A DNA stretch of 64,000 nt from Bacteroidia bacterium. GTDB taxonomy: Bacteria; Bacteroidota; Bacteroidia; Palsa-965. The notes under the pieces were generated by a model. The model saw only the letters and a program-made list of their open reading frames with translations, searched no databases and was not told where the DNA came from. The position numbers and the translations under genes are program-made. This document shows positions 17,853 to 27,605 of the stretch, piece by piece (the stretch's first letter is position 1; the number at the start of each line of letters is the position of its first letter). The stretch lies in the NCBI GenBank assembly GCA_025454955.1, contig JALONL010000009.1:106411-170410 (forward strand), in the 5' to 3' direction.

Positions 17853-17869
17853 GATAATCTTTAGTTATC
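17853..17869 (-). repeat. Right inverted repeat / candidate recombination site
   Basis: GATAATCTTTAGTTATC is the exact reverse complement of 15765-15781 (17 of 17). The two copies bound the AT-rich cassette in opposite orientation. The remaining gap up to 18178 is AT-rich and holds only a weak -7-like box, TAACTTTA (18150-18157), before dnaE. Confidence 0.65.
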
Positions 17870-18178
17870 ATTACTTTTTCATCTTACATATTAACACTAA
17901 ACCAAAAGTAGTTATATGTTAAAACTTTTACTTCCTTACATCTGATGATTTTACATGTTTCACTGGATCTGAAAAGACTTAATAGAACATCCGGATATTA
18001 TTAAAACACTTTGAGAAATGTTTTCAGAATTTCCATTATTAAGAATAAATCAGTTTTCATCAACACCCCCAAAAAACAACCTATCCCTCAACCCCTTACA
18101 AGTTAATAACCCAACCCACTCGCTCCCAATATCAAACCCCAAAACCCCGTAACTTTATAGTCTGTACCAACCAGACCT

Positions 18179-21100
18179 ATGCAATTCTCACACCTCCACG
18201 TACATACCCAATTCTCCCTGCTCGACGGGGCGGCGGCCATACCCGATTTATACAAAAAGGCCGTAGCCGACAACATGCCGGCCATAGCCATTACCGACCA
18301 CGGCAACATGTTTGGCGTATTCAAATTTGTGGCCGAGGCGGGGAAGCATAATACGCCCGATAATCCGAATAAAATAAAGCCCATTGTGGGATGTGAGTTT
18401 TATCTGGTTGACGATCATACCCGCAAGGAATTTACGCGGGATGTGAAAGACAAGCGTTTTCACCAGCTTTTTCTGGCGAAAAATCCGCAGGGCTACCGCA
18501 ATCTGGTGAAACTTTGCTCGCAGGGCTATACCGACGGGCTTTATGGCAAGTACCCGCGTATCGACAAGGCGCTGGTGGAAAAATACCACGAAGGACTTAT
18601 TGCCACCACCTGCTGCCTCGGGGCTTCGGTGCCGCGTACTATTTTGCAGAAGGGCGAAGCGGCGGGCGAAGACGAATTCAAATGGTGGCTTGATTTGTTT
18701 GGCGAGGATTACTACATCGAACTTCAGCGGCACGATATTCCGGAGCAGAATACGGTAAACGAAATTCTGCTGAAATGGGCGGTGAAGTACAACGTGAAAG
18801 TAATTGCCTCCAACGATTCACACTACGTGGATGTGGAAGATGCCAACGCCCACGACATTCTGCTGTGCATAAACACCGGCGAAAAGCAGAGCACGCCTAC
18901 CATGAAGGAGTTTACCGACGAGGAAGGCGGCGGTATGAAAGGCAAACGCTTTGCATTCTGGAACGATCAGTTCTACTTCAAAACCACGCAGGAAATGTCG
19001 CAACTGTTTAGCGACGTGCCGCAGGCCATTGACAATACCAACGAAATTGTAAGCAAGATTGAGCCGCTTAAACTCAAGCGCGACATCATGCTGCCGCACT
19101 TCAAAATTCCCGAAGGCTTTGTGGATCAGGACGAATTCCTGCGCCACATTACCTACGAAGGTGCGCGCAAACGGTATAACAACGACATTACGCAGGAAGT
19201 GCAGGAACGCCTCGACTTCGAGCTGTTTACCATTAAAACAATGGGCTTTGCGGGTTACTTCCTCATTGTGCAGGATTTCATTAACCACGGTCGCGACATT
19301 GGCGTGTTTGTAGGCCCGGGACGCGGATCGGCGGCGGGTTCGGCGGTGGCGTACTGCATTGGTATTACCAATATCGACCCGATAAAGTACAACCTGCTTT
19401 TCGAGCGATTCCTCAATCCCGACCGTAAATCAATGCCTGATATTGATACGGACTTCGACGACGAAGGCCGGCAGCGTGTGATTGATTACGTGGTGGAGAA
19501 ATACGGCCAGAACCAGGTGGCACAAATTGTGACCTATGGCACGATGGCCGCCAAAATGTCGATTAAAGACGTGGCCCGTGTGCTCGATCTTCCGCTCGAC
19601 CAGTCGAACGCGCTGGCCAAATTAGTGCCCGAAAGACCCGGCATTGAACTGAACCGCGTACTCACGGCTCCGCTCGACGGCGAAAAATCGCTGCGCGAAA
19701 AAGAAGGGCTGGGCGGCGACGACATGGAAAACGTGAAGAAGCTGCGCGAGGTAATGAAAGGCAACGACCTTCAGGCCAAAGTGCTCAAAGAGGCATTAAT
19801 ACTCGAAGGCTCGGTGCGCGGCACGGGCATTCACGCAGCGGGCATCATTATTGCGCCGAGCGATCTTACCGATATTATTCCCGTAGCCAAAGCCAAAGAC
19901 TCTGATCTGTACATTACCCAGTTCGACGGAAAGGTAATTGAAGATGCGGGCGTAATTAAAATGGACTTCCTCGGTCTGAAAACGCTCACCATTATTCGTG
20001 ATGCGCTGATTATGATTGAGGAAAATCATGGCGTGAAAATAGACATCGACTATATTCCGCTCGACGATCAGAAAACGTTTGAGCTTTACCAACGCGCCGA
20101 AACCAACGGTACATTCCAGTTCGAGTCGGCCGGTATGCAAAAGTACCTGCGCGAACTGAAGCCCGACAAGTTTGAAGACCTCATTGCCATGAACGCCCTG
20201 TACCGTCCGGGCCCGCTCGAATACATTCCCAACTTCATCAACCGCAAACACGGACGCGAAGCCATTGTGTATGATTTGCCGGAGATGGAAGAATATCTGC
20301 ACGATACCTACGGCATTACCGTATATCAGGAGCAGGTGATGCTTTTGTCGCAAAAACTGGCCGGCTTCTCGAAAGGCGATGCCGACGTGCTGCGCAAGGC
20401 AATGGGTAAAAAAGACAAGGCCACGCTCGATAAAATGAAGAGTAAGTTTATGGACGGCACCGGCGCCAAAGGTCTTGACCCGAAAATCTGCGAGAAAGTG
20501 TGGACCGACTGGGAAGCCTTTGCGCAGTATGCGTTCAACAAATCGCACTCTACGTGTTATGCGTTTGTGGCTTATCAAACGGCTTACCTCAAAGCACATT
20601 ACCCGGCTGAGTACATGGCTTCGGTGCTTACGCATAACCTTGGTAATATTGACAAGATTACGTTCTTCATGGAAGAAGCCCGCCGCATTGGAAACGATGT
20701 AATGGGGCCGGATGTGAACGAATCGAAAATACAGTTTTCGGTAAACAGCCAGGGGCGAATCCGCTTTGGCCTCGGTGCCATTAAAGGTGTGGGCGAAGGT
20801 GCGGCGCAGGTAATTATCGACGAGCGGGCAAACGGGCCGTACAAATCGGTATTTGATGTGGTGCGGCGTGTGAACCTGCGTGCGGCCAACCGGAAAACGT
20901 TTGAAAATCTGGTGTATGGCGGCGCTTTCGACGGATTTACCGATTTGCACCGCGCCACGTATTTTCACACCGACGGCGAAGGACAACCCACGTTTCTCGA
21001 AAAACTCATCCGCTTCGGGCAGGCGCATCAGGACGGGCAAAACTCGTCGCAGATTTCCATGTTCGACATGAGCGACGACGGTGCGGGTGTGGAACTTCCC

Positions 21101-21784
21101 GAGCCATCCATTCCGCAAACCGAAGAATGGGGCACCCTGCAAAAACTCAAAGCCGAGCGCGATGTAATTGGCATCTATCTCTCGGGCCATCCGCTCGACG
21201 ATTACCGCACCGAGATGGATGTGTTTTGCAAGCACCGCATTTCGGTACTTAAAGACATGGCCGCACTGCGCGGGCACGAGCTTACCATTGGCGGCATGAT
21301 TACCAGTGTGCAGCATAAAATGACCAAAACAGGCAAACCCTTCGGCACCTTTATGCTCGAAGATTACAACGACTCGCAGGAGTTTGCACTGTTTGGCGAT
21401 GATTACGTGAAATTCAAATCGTTTATTCTCACGCCCGGACTTTTTGTACTCATTAAAGGCAAGGTGCAGGAACGTTTTGGCAATGCCGATAATCTGGAAC
21501 TGAAAATTGCCAATATCGAACTGCTGAGCGAACTGTTGGAGAAAAAGGTAAAACAGATTACCATTCAACTCCCGCTTTCGGCCCTGAACGACGAATTTAT
21601 TTCGCGCACACACCAGTTCATGACTGCGCACCCGGGCAATACGGCCCTGCGTTTTTCGGTGTACGATATTGGCGAGAATATCAGTGTAAACCTTCCTTCG
21701 CGCAAAATGCGGGTGAAGCCCGATAATTCATTCCTGAAAGAACTGGCCATGCGCCTTCCGGAAGTGAATTACAAATTGAATTAA
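18179..21784 (+). CDS. dnaE: DNA polymerase III alpha subunit
   Basis: A 1201-aa replicative polymerase. The N-terminal PHP domain (SHLHVHTQFSLLDG at ~4-17, ITDHGNMFG) is followed by the C-family catalytic core, with the metal-binding aspartates in MPDIDTDFDD (~419-427) and the glycine-rich VGPGRGSAAGSAVAYCIGI before them. A tandem helix-hairpin-helix region and an OB-fold (~1034-1100; ELTIGGMITSVQHKMTKTG) complete it. Length and order are normal for DnaE of Bacteroidota. Start is the ATG at 18179 with the motif beginning at residue 4. A strong terminator follows. Confidence 0.97.
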   Translation: MQFSHLHVHTQFSLLDGAAAIPDLYKKAVADNMPAIAITDHGNMFGVFKFVAEAGKHNTPDNPNKIKPIVGCEFYLVDDHTRKEFTRDVKDKRFHQLFLAKNPQGYRNLVKLCSQGYTDGLYGKYPRIDKALVEKYHEGLIATTCCLGASVPRTILQKGEAAGEDEFKWWLDLFGEDYYIELQRHDIPEQNTVNEILLKWAVKYNVKVIASNDSHYVDVEDANAHDILLCINTGEKQSTPTMKEFTDEEGGGMKGKRFAFWNDQFYFKTTQEMSQLFSDVPQAIDNTNEIVSKIEPLKLKRDIMLPHFKIPEGFVDQDEFLRHITYEGARKRYNNDITQEVQERLDFELFTIKTMGFAGYFLIVQDFINHGRDIGVFVGPGRGSAAGSAVAYCIGITNIDPIKYNLLFERFLNPDRKSMPDIDTDFDDEGRQRVIDYVVEKYGQNQVAQIVTYGTMAAKMSIKDVARVLDLPLDQSNALAKLVPERPGIELNRVLTAPLDGEKSLREKEGLGGDDMENVKKLREVMKGNDLQAKVLKEALILEGSVRGTGIHAAGIIIAPSDLTDIIPVAKAKDSDLYITQFDGKVIEDAGVIKMDFLGLKTLTIIRDALIMIEENHGVKIDIDYIPLDDQKTFELYQRAETNGTFQFESAGMQKYLRELKPDKFEDLIAMNALYRPGPLEYIPNFINRKHGREAIVYDLPEMEEYLHDTYGITVYQEQVMLLSQKLAGFSKGDADVLRKAMGKKDKATLDKMKSKFMDGTGAKGLDPKICEKVWTDWEAFAQYAFNKSHSTCYAFVAYQTAYLKAHYPAEYMASVLTHNLGNIDKITFFMEEARRIGNDVMGPDVNESKIQFSVNSQGRIRFGLGAIKGVGEGAAQVIIDERANGPYKSVFDVVRRVNLRAANRKTFENLVYGGAFDGFTDLHRATYFHTDGEGQPTFLEKLIRFGQAHQDGQNSSQISMFDMSDDGAGVELPEPSIPQTEEWGTLQKLKAERDVIGIYLSGHPLDDYRTEMDVFCKHRISVLKDMAALRGHELTIGGMITSVQHKMTKTGKPFGTFMLEDYNDSQEFALFGDDYVKFKSFILTPGLFVLIKGKVQERFGNADNLELKIANIELLSELLEKKVKQITIQLPLSALNDEFISRTHQFMTAHPGNTALRFSVYDIGENISVNLPSRKMRVKPDNSFLKELAMRLPEVNYKLN

Positions 21785-21806
21785 AATAAATACATACCAT
21801 ATACAG

Positions 21807-21831
21807 GCCGGACGAACGTCCGGCTTTTTTT
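21807..21831 (+). terminator. Intrinsic terminator of dnaE
   Basis: GCCGGAC-GAAC-GTCCGGC, a perfect 7-bp stem with tetraloop, followed by seven T. Confidence 0.93.
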
Positions 21832-21971
21832 ATTTCCACCTGAAACGATAAACCACGAATTATCCTATACCCAAGGGAAAAAGTGTATGCGAAGCAGGGC
21901 GGTGCCGGTAAATGTCCATTGAAAACCGGAATAAACCCAATCTACTTTTGGTCATCACCAAACCCATCACC

Positions 21972-23750
21972 ATGAACAAGACCATACTTTCCCTCTTCGG
22001 CATTGGCCTTGCCGGTTTCGTTTCGGCACAAACCACTACTGCCTACTTTCAGAAATACCATCTGCTCACACGAACTGATGTACTCACTGCCACAGGGCAA
22101 TTGGGTTTCTCGCAGTTTATGCTGGGCACGGGTTTCGATATCACATTGAATACTAATGTGGTTGATCTGATACGCAGCGACGCGGCAGGTACAATTGTGC
22201 AAACTCCAAACTCGTTTGCTGCATCGTACGAAATGAAATTAGCCACCGTATTCATGCCTGTGCAAACGCGTGGCGTGGTTGCACCCGGAGCCACGTCCAC
22301 TACTCCCACACACGTAGTTACAGCGGCCGGCGATTATATGACTTCGCAGGGCTGCTTTGTGCTCACCACCAACCTCGACGGCTCAGTGCGTTCGGGAAAA
22401 CATATTACACCCGCCATTACTGCCAATGAGTTCAGGGTAAAGGTAGTAACCGGTGCAGCAAGCACAATAAACAATCAGTTTGTAACCAATCAGGTATATG
22501 TGATTGGATATATTGATATTACCAACGCCGCCGGAGAACAGGGCGTGGCCACGTTTGTAATGGCCATGAATTCTGTAACCAACACCGTGCTCTGGTTTAA
22601 AATTTACAACCTCAACAGCTTTGCCAATACCAACGCCGAACGCGAAGAACCTGTTGCGGCCTGCATCAACAACAATCAGCTGGTTATTGCAGGCAATGCC
22701 ACCACTACCTCACTTCCATCGCCGCTAAACCAACGTAGTTTTGTGCTTCGCATTGACCAGCAAACCGGCAACTTTGTCACATACCCGTTAATGATAGATT
22801 TTGAACGTCCCTCGCAGATAAAGGGTATGGATCAGTCGAATGTATATTCCAATTCGCTGCAGCAGATTAACCTTTGCGGCACAACCACCGATATTACCAA
22901 TCCCGGCCCGGGCGTAAATGATACGTGGGTGGCTGCATTGAATACTGCTGTTCCATCAACCGCCTGGTCGAATGTGTATGATTACAGCGGCGGCGGCAAC
23001 AATGCACCGGTGAGCATCATAAACACCAATGGCTTTCTGCTGGTGGCCGGAAATGTGGATCAGGGACTTGCGGGCAATGATTTTGATATGACTGTGATGC
23101 GTTTGGTTCCTTCGAGCGGAACACCTATGTATGAAGCCACTTACGGTGTACCCGGCGAAGAATATGCCACAGGAATTGAACACCAGTTTGCCCTTACGGG
23201 CTTTCGCCTGTCGGGCAACAAACTAACAAATACCCGTTCGCAATTTACTACTGTAAGTGCTTACTACAACGGCATTTCGGGTTGCAACGAAGTATTTGCC
23301 ATGCCTGTGGTAAATCCGTTTACGCTTTCGCCTGTGTTTATCTCAGGAACAATTATCAATGTGTTGCATAACTCGCAGAACATGAACGTAAACATACGCC
23401 CCCTGGGCCGCACAGTTACCGAATGCTTCAGCACAAGCATTCCGGGAGGAAGCAATACACGCATTGCGGCAGGCACTCCGATGCAGGAAGACGATAACGT
23501 GAAAGTGTATCCCAATCCGGCAAGCACACAGGGTGAAATAAATCTCCAATGGAATGCCGCTGCCGAAGGTCAGGCAAGAATTACGGTGTACGATTTGTCT
23601 GGCCGCATGATTTCGCAAGAGGAAATACGAACCGATGCCGGGCCGATGAACAGGCAGATTCCGCTGAACGGAATGAAACCCGGGACTTATCTTATTGTGA
23701 TAAATGAAGCCGGCGAAGAAAAGCATGTGCGGTTTACGCTTACCGAATAA
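21972..23750 (+). CDS. Secreted protein with T9SS type-A sorting domain
   Basis: A 592-aa secreted protein. The start is placed at 21972 because MNKTILSLFGIGLAGFVSAQ is a clear signal peptide; an upstream ATG at 21912 would add 20 residues that spoil it. The middle (~60-480) is a beta-rich region with phrases such as VIGYIDITNAAGEQGVA and SFVLRIDQQTGNF, resembling beta-propeller-like delta-60 repeat proteins; the fold is inferred. The end (VKVYPNPASTQGEINLQW, ITVYDLSGRMI, MKPGTYLI) is a type-A T9SS signal (~505-592). Function is unknown. Confidence 0.88.
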   Translation: MNKTILSLFGIGLAGFVSAQTTTAYFQKYHLLTRTDVLTATGQLGFSQFMLGTGFDITLNTNVVDLIRSDAAGTIVQTPNSFAASYEMKLATVFMPVQTRGVVAPGATSTTPTHVVTAAGDYMTSQGCFVLTTNLDGSVRSGKHITPAITANEFRVKVVTGAASTINNQFVTNQVYVIGYIDITNAAGEQGVATFVMAMNSVTNTVLWFKIYNLNSFANTNAEREEPVAACINNNQLVIAGNATTTSLPSPLNQRSFVLRIDQQTGNFVTYPLMIDFERPSQIKGMDQSNVYSNSLQQINLCGTTTDITNPGPGVNDTWVAALNTAVPSTAWSNVYDYSGGGNNAPVSIINTNGFLLVAGNVDQGLAGNDFDMTVMRLVPSSGTPMYEATYGVPGEEYATGIEHQFALTGFRLSGNKLTNTRSQFTTVSAYYNGISGCNEVFAMPVVNPFTLSPVFISGTIINVLHNSQNMNVNIRPLGRTVTECFSTSIPGGSNTRIAAGTPMQEDDNVKVYPNPASTQGEINLQWNAAAEGQARITVYDLSGRMISQEEIRTDAGPMNRQIPLNGMKPGTYLIVINEAGEEKHVRFTLTE

Positions 23751-23800
23751 ATCATCGGCCTGTTTGCAATAAACCAATTAACAATCCGAATATTGATAAA

Positions 23801-23837
23801 AATGCAGGAATCTGTACCACATAGATTCCGGCATTTT
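23801..23837 (+). terminator. Intrinsic terminator
   Basis: AATGC-A-GGAATCT pairs with AGATTCC-G-GCATT (12 pairs, one internal mismatch) and is followed by TTTT. It closes the T9SS gene. The rest of the 23751-24080 gap shows no clear feature. Confidence 0.75.
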
Positions 23838-24080
23838 CCATTAAAAAACGACCACAGATTAACTCAAGATAAACTTATGTTTACCTGATTCAAACCACAA
23901 CTTAACCGTCTTAACCGCTCCAAAATGGATTTAGATCGGTTTTTAGATTCAACTTATCAAATACTGGCTATATTCGCCGCCATAACCACCTAATATTGCT
24001 GCATAAAGCGGTTTCCCTACAACCGGTCTTTGAACAAATTATCCGCCCGGAATGTTCTCTCCACATTCTGGCAGTAAACT

Positions 24081-24488
24081 ATGCGTAAGACCAATTACAG
24101 TTACGAAACTGCAAAGTTCAGAATCGAATTATCAGAAGCGGGATATATTACCGTGAACTTCACCAATGCGGCCGTCATTCAGCAGGCCGATGTAAAATTG
24201 GTAAGCGAACGTATCAAATGGCTTGCCAACAGCCAGCCATATTGTTTGCTCATAGACATCAGCAACAGTCCCGGTTTTTCGGATGAGGTGCAGCTTTATG
24301 CGGCCAGTATCGACAACCATCAGAATAAGTTAGCCGAAGCAATTATTGTAAACAGCAGTTGGCAGGCACGGGCCGGAAATCTCTACCGAAATTACCTCCG
24401 GAAACAACATTACGAACAACGTTTTTTCATTCACCGCGATAAAGCTCACGCCTGGCTATTGAGCAGGGCAAATAAAAATTCGGTCTGA
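24081..24488 (+). CDS. STAS/SpoIIAA-like small protein
   Basis: A 135-aa soluble protein. The pattern of a strand (GYITVNFTNAAVI), a helix, a strand ending in acidic residues (CLLIDISN), a helix, a strand (AEAIIVNS) and a final helix matches the STAS/SpoIIAA-like fold seen in small Bacteroidota proteins. Members with no partner gene are generally uncharacterised. It ends 45 bases before the -33 element of the metY attenuator region and looks monocistronic. Confidence 0.65.
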   Translation: MRKTNYSYETAKFRIELSEAGYITVNFTNAAVIQQADVKLVSERIKWLANSQPYCLLIDISNSPGFSDEVQLYAASIDNHQNKLAEAIIVNSSWQARAGNLYRNYLRKQHYEQRFFIHRDKAHAWLLSRANKNSV

Positions 24489-24532
24489 AACTCCCGTAAA
24501 CACAGGAATTTTAAATTTTTCCCAAAAAAATA

Positions 24533-24565
24533 TTTGGAAGTCTGAATTTTTCTGTTCTACATTTG
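24533..24565 (+). promoter_or_regulatory. Promoter of the metY leader region
   Basis: TTTG (24533-24536), 21 nt, then TACATTTG (24558-24565): an exact fit to the Bacteroidota -33 / -7 consensus. Transcription would start near 24570 and first meet the leader peptide at 24583. No second promoter is visible between here and metY, so both attenuators lie in series on one transcript. Confidence 0.85.
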
Positions 24566-24582
24566 CATCACACAAAACGACA

Positions 24583-24657
24583 ATGAACACCAGCTACAAC
24601 AAAATGTGCAAATGTATGTGCCGCTTCCCCGAAGGGCGCAACGGTTGTGCATGTTGA
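24583..24657 (+). CDS. Cys/Met-rich leader peptide 1 (24 aa)
   Basis: A short frame with ATG start and TGA stop encodes MNTSYNKMCKCMCRFPEGRN followed by GCAC. It has five cysteines, three of them in the block MCKCMC, plus methionines. It lies between a good promoter and a terminator and has alternative pairing built in: GAAGGGC inside the frame (24631-24637) can pair with GCCCTTC of the terminator (24682-24688). This is the layout of a classical amino-acid attenuator leader, where ribosomes stalled at scarce Cys (or Met) codons permit read-through. The peptide itself need have no function. The same MCKCMC block recurs in leader 2. Confidence 0.82.
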   Translation: MNTSYNKMCKCMCRFPEGRNGCAC

Positions 24658-24680
24658 TGTAAACAATCATACACACCTAA

Positions 24681-24709
24681 AGCCCTTCAGCCACCTGAAG
24701 GGCTTTTTT
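24681..24709 (+). terminator. Attenuator terminator 1
   Basis: AGCCCTTCAG-CCAC-CTGAAGGGCT, a perfect 10-bp stem followed by six T. The 5' arm can pair instead with GAAGGGC at 24631-24637 within leader peptide 1, giving an antiterminator. It cannot serve the gene at 24081, since a strong promoter lies between. Confidence 0.9.
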
Positions 24710-24752
24710 ATTTCCCCTACCCTGCCACATCATCATATAAAAAACAATACCA

Positions 24753-24845
24753 ATGAACCTGAAACCTGCATACAAAAACGCCACCGCCGCCATCGCCAAG
24801 ATGATGTGCAAGTGTATGTGTATCTCTCCCGGAGGGCGATGTTGA
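24753..24845 (+). CDS. Cys/Met-rich leader peptide 2 (30 aa)
   Basis: The second leader encodes MNLKPAYKNATAAIAKMMCK followed by CMCISPGGRC. It shares with leader 1 the start MN, the block MCKCMC, a following P-x-G-R, and a cysteine just before the stop. Inside it, GGAGGGC (24831-24837) is complementary to GCCCTCC (24882-24888) in terminator 2. Relative to copy 1 the pair has changed from GAAGGGC/GCCCTTC to GGAGGGC/GCCCTCC, a compensatory change that keeps the alternative helix. There is no TAnnTTTG box between terminator 1 and this frame, so it is read only when the first attenuator is passed. Confidence 0.82.
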   Translation: MNLKPAYKNATAAIAKMMCKCMCISPGGRC

Positions 24846-24862
24846 CGCATAGTTTCAGGTGA

Positions 24863-26305
<1,443 letters not shown>

Positions 26306-26311
26306 ACAATC

Positions 26312-26341
26312 ACACCGGCGCAGTACGCGCTGCGCCGGTGT
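26312..26341 (+). other. Strong hairpin between metY and the OsmC-like gene
   Basis: ACACCGGCGCAG-TACGCG-CTGCGCCGGTGT: a perfect 12-bp stem without a T-run, 6 nt behind the metY stop. It is not a standard terminator; it may act in mRNA processing or stability, or as a weak terminator. It ends 7 nt before the first candidate start of the next gene. Confidence 0.7.
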
Positions 26342-26348
26342 CAAACTC

Positions 26349-26921
26349 ATGTTTCACTACGGCAAACAAAAAATCAGAACCGCCCTGCCGCATCACGATC
26401 TGATGCAGATTTTGCACGACGAACTGATTGCCGAAAAAAGCCAGCTCATGTCAACCATCCACTACCTCGCAAACGGACAAACCAATGCCGACCATTCGTT
26501 TACCGTTACAGCCGGGCAATACACAGTAACCACTTCGCTCAGCGCCGGTTCAAAAACACATCCCGATCCGAACGAATTGCTGCTTGCCGCCTACGCCGCC
26601 TCGTTTGCCCAACTGCTTTATCTGGTGGCCGAAGAACAACTCATCGAACTGAAACAGGTACACGTAAAAGCCGGCGGCGAACTCAATCCCGCCTGGTTTC
26701 TCGGCCTCTCCAAAACCGACAGGGCCGGCCTGCAAAAAATACAGCTCACCGTACGACTAAGCAGCAACGCCAGCCCCGAAGAATTGGTAAACCTCCTGCA
26801 AACAGCCCGCAACAGAAGCCCCGTAGCCGACAATCTCATTAATCCCACACCCACCGCATTCACACTCGATTTGCAGGAAGACATTTGCCGGCTTAAAGCC
26901 GAATATGCCCTGGAGGGCTAA
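26349..26921 (+). CDS. OsmC-like protein lacking the usual cysteines
   Basis: A 190-aa protein with the OsmC/Ohr fold pattern: an N-terminal strand region (HSFTVTAGQYTVTTSLSAG) followed by the long central helix SKTHPDPNELLLAAYAASFA. OsmC proteins reduce organic peroxides with two cysteines, the first of them in the central helix; here that position reads ASF, and the only cysteine is near the C-terminus (EDICRLK), so peroxidase activity is doubtful. Starts at 26349, 26403 and 26448 are all possible; 26448 (MSTIHYLANG) fits the family's usual N-terminus best, 26349 is the longest that avoids metY. Position behind metY suggests a sulfur-linked role. Confidence 0.78.
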   Translation: MFHYGKQKIRTALPHHDLMQILHDELIAEKSQLMSTIHYLANGQTNADHSFTVTAGQYTVTTSLSAGSKTHPDPNELLLAAYAASFAQLLYLVAEEQLIELKQVHVKAGGELNPAWFLGLSKTDRAGLQKIQLTVRLSSNASPEELVNLLQTARNRSPVADNLINPTPTAFTLDLQEDICRLKAEYALEG

Positions 26922-27004
26922 ACATATTGCACGATTGTACACGGTAACCGGCACGTAAAAAAGCAGGCAACACGTTTCGGGCTGATAAGGCAATCGGCAT
27001 CATA

Positions 27005-27072
27005 GTGTGCGAGGTTTGTGCTGTGCATTGGCAGTAATGCCGAATGCGTGGCGCAGGCCCGCACACTTTTTT
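27005..27072 (+). terminator. Structured terminator-like region
   Basis: GTGTGCG (27005-27011) pairs with CGCACAC (27060-27066), followed by six T. Inside, GCATT-GGCA-GTAA-TGCC-G-AATGC forms a second hairpin. The large two-level structure ends the metY/OsmC transcript. A small structured RNA is an alternative, with no further support. Confidence 0.6.
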
Positions 27073-27113
27073 GGGGGGGATGAATCAGAAAACGGCCTGT
27101 TTCGGGAGAAAGT

Positions 27114-27605
27114 TTATTTCAGGTCTAACAAGCCAAAAGTTTCAGTGTGCGGATTACGCAGGTCGATAAACTGAAAACTGATTTGGACTTGCTGTTTTAA
27201 CAGATTGTAAACACTTAAACTTTCTACATCTGAAGACAAGAAAAACTGTACTGAATGTTCACAATCGCCTTGGGCAAATAATTTAGTATCGTTGGGGATT
27301 ATTTTTCTTTCATTCACTAATAAACTACCCGCTTTTCTTGCCTGAAAAGCAATTCGGGCAAACTCTCCGGCTTTTAATGAATGATTAAAATTGAACGGGA
27401 GAATTTGCAGACTTCTTAATGGCAGTTCATTCACATTCCCCCCCACACAATATTCGGCCACAGTAATTGTAGAAATCAGCATGTTGATTTCATTATCCAG
27501 AAAATAGCGATAATAGTTGTCGGCGTTCTGGAATAATGGATCAGAATCGTTCAGAAAGCGAAGAAAAAAACTTGTATCAAGTAATACAGCTCTTTTATGC
27601 GTCAT
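27114..27605 (-). CDS. PIN-domain protein, candidate toxin
   Basis: A 163-aa protein with the PIN ribonuclease acidic residues: D10 (AVLLDTSFF), E51 (ITVAEYCVG), D106 (IPNDTKLFAQ) and D126 (SSDVES). PIN domains bind Mg2+ and cut RNA; in VapBC-type systems they are the toxin. The gene overlaps the upstream gene by 11 nt on the same strand, the usual arrangement for an antitoxin-toxin pair. The hydrolase role is from family knowledge; the toxin role is inferred from the overlap. The protein is longer than a typical ~130-aa VapC. Confidence 0.75.
   Translation of the reverse strand: MTHKRAVLLDTSFFLRFLNDSDPLFQNADNYYRYFLDNEINMLISTITVAEYCVGGNVNELPLRSLQILPFNFNHSLKAGEFARIAFQARKAGSLLVNERKIIPNDTKLFAQGDCEHSVQFFLSSDVESLSVYNLLKQQVQISFQFIDLRNPHTETFGLLDLK

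Noticed and set aside
14821..17869. Chromosomal integron
   Set aside because: The recombinase lacks the integron-integrase extra domain and no array of attC-like sites with cassettes is present; only two inverted sites are seen.
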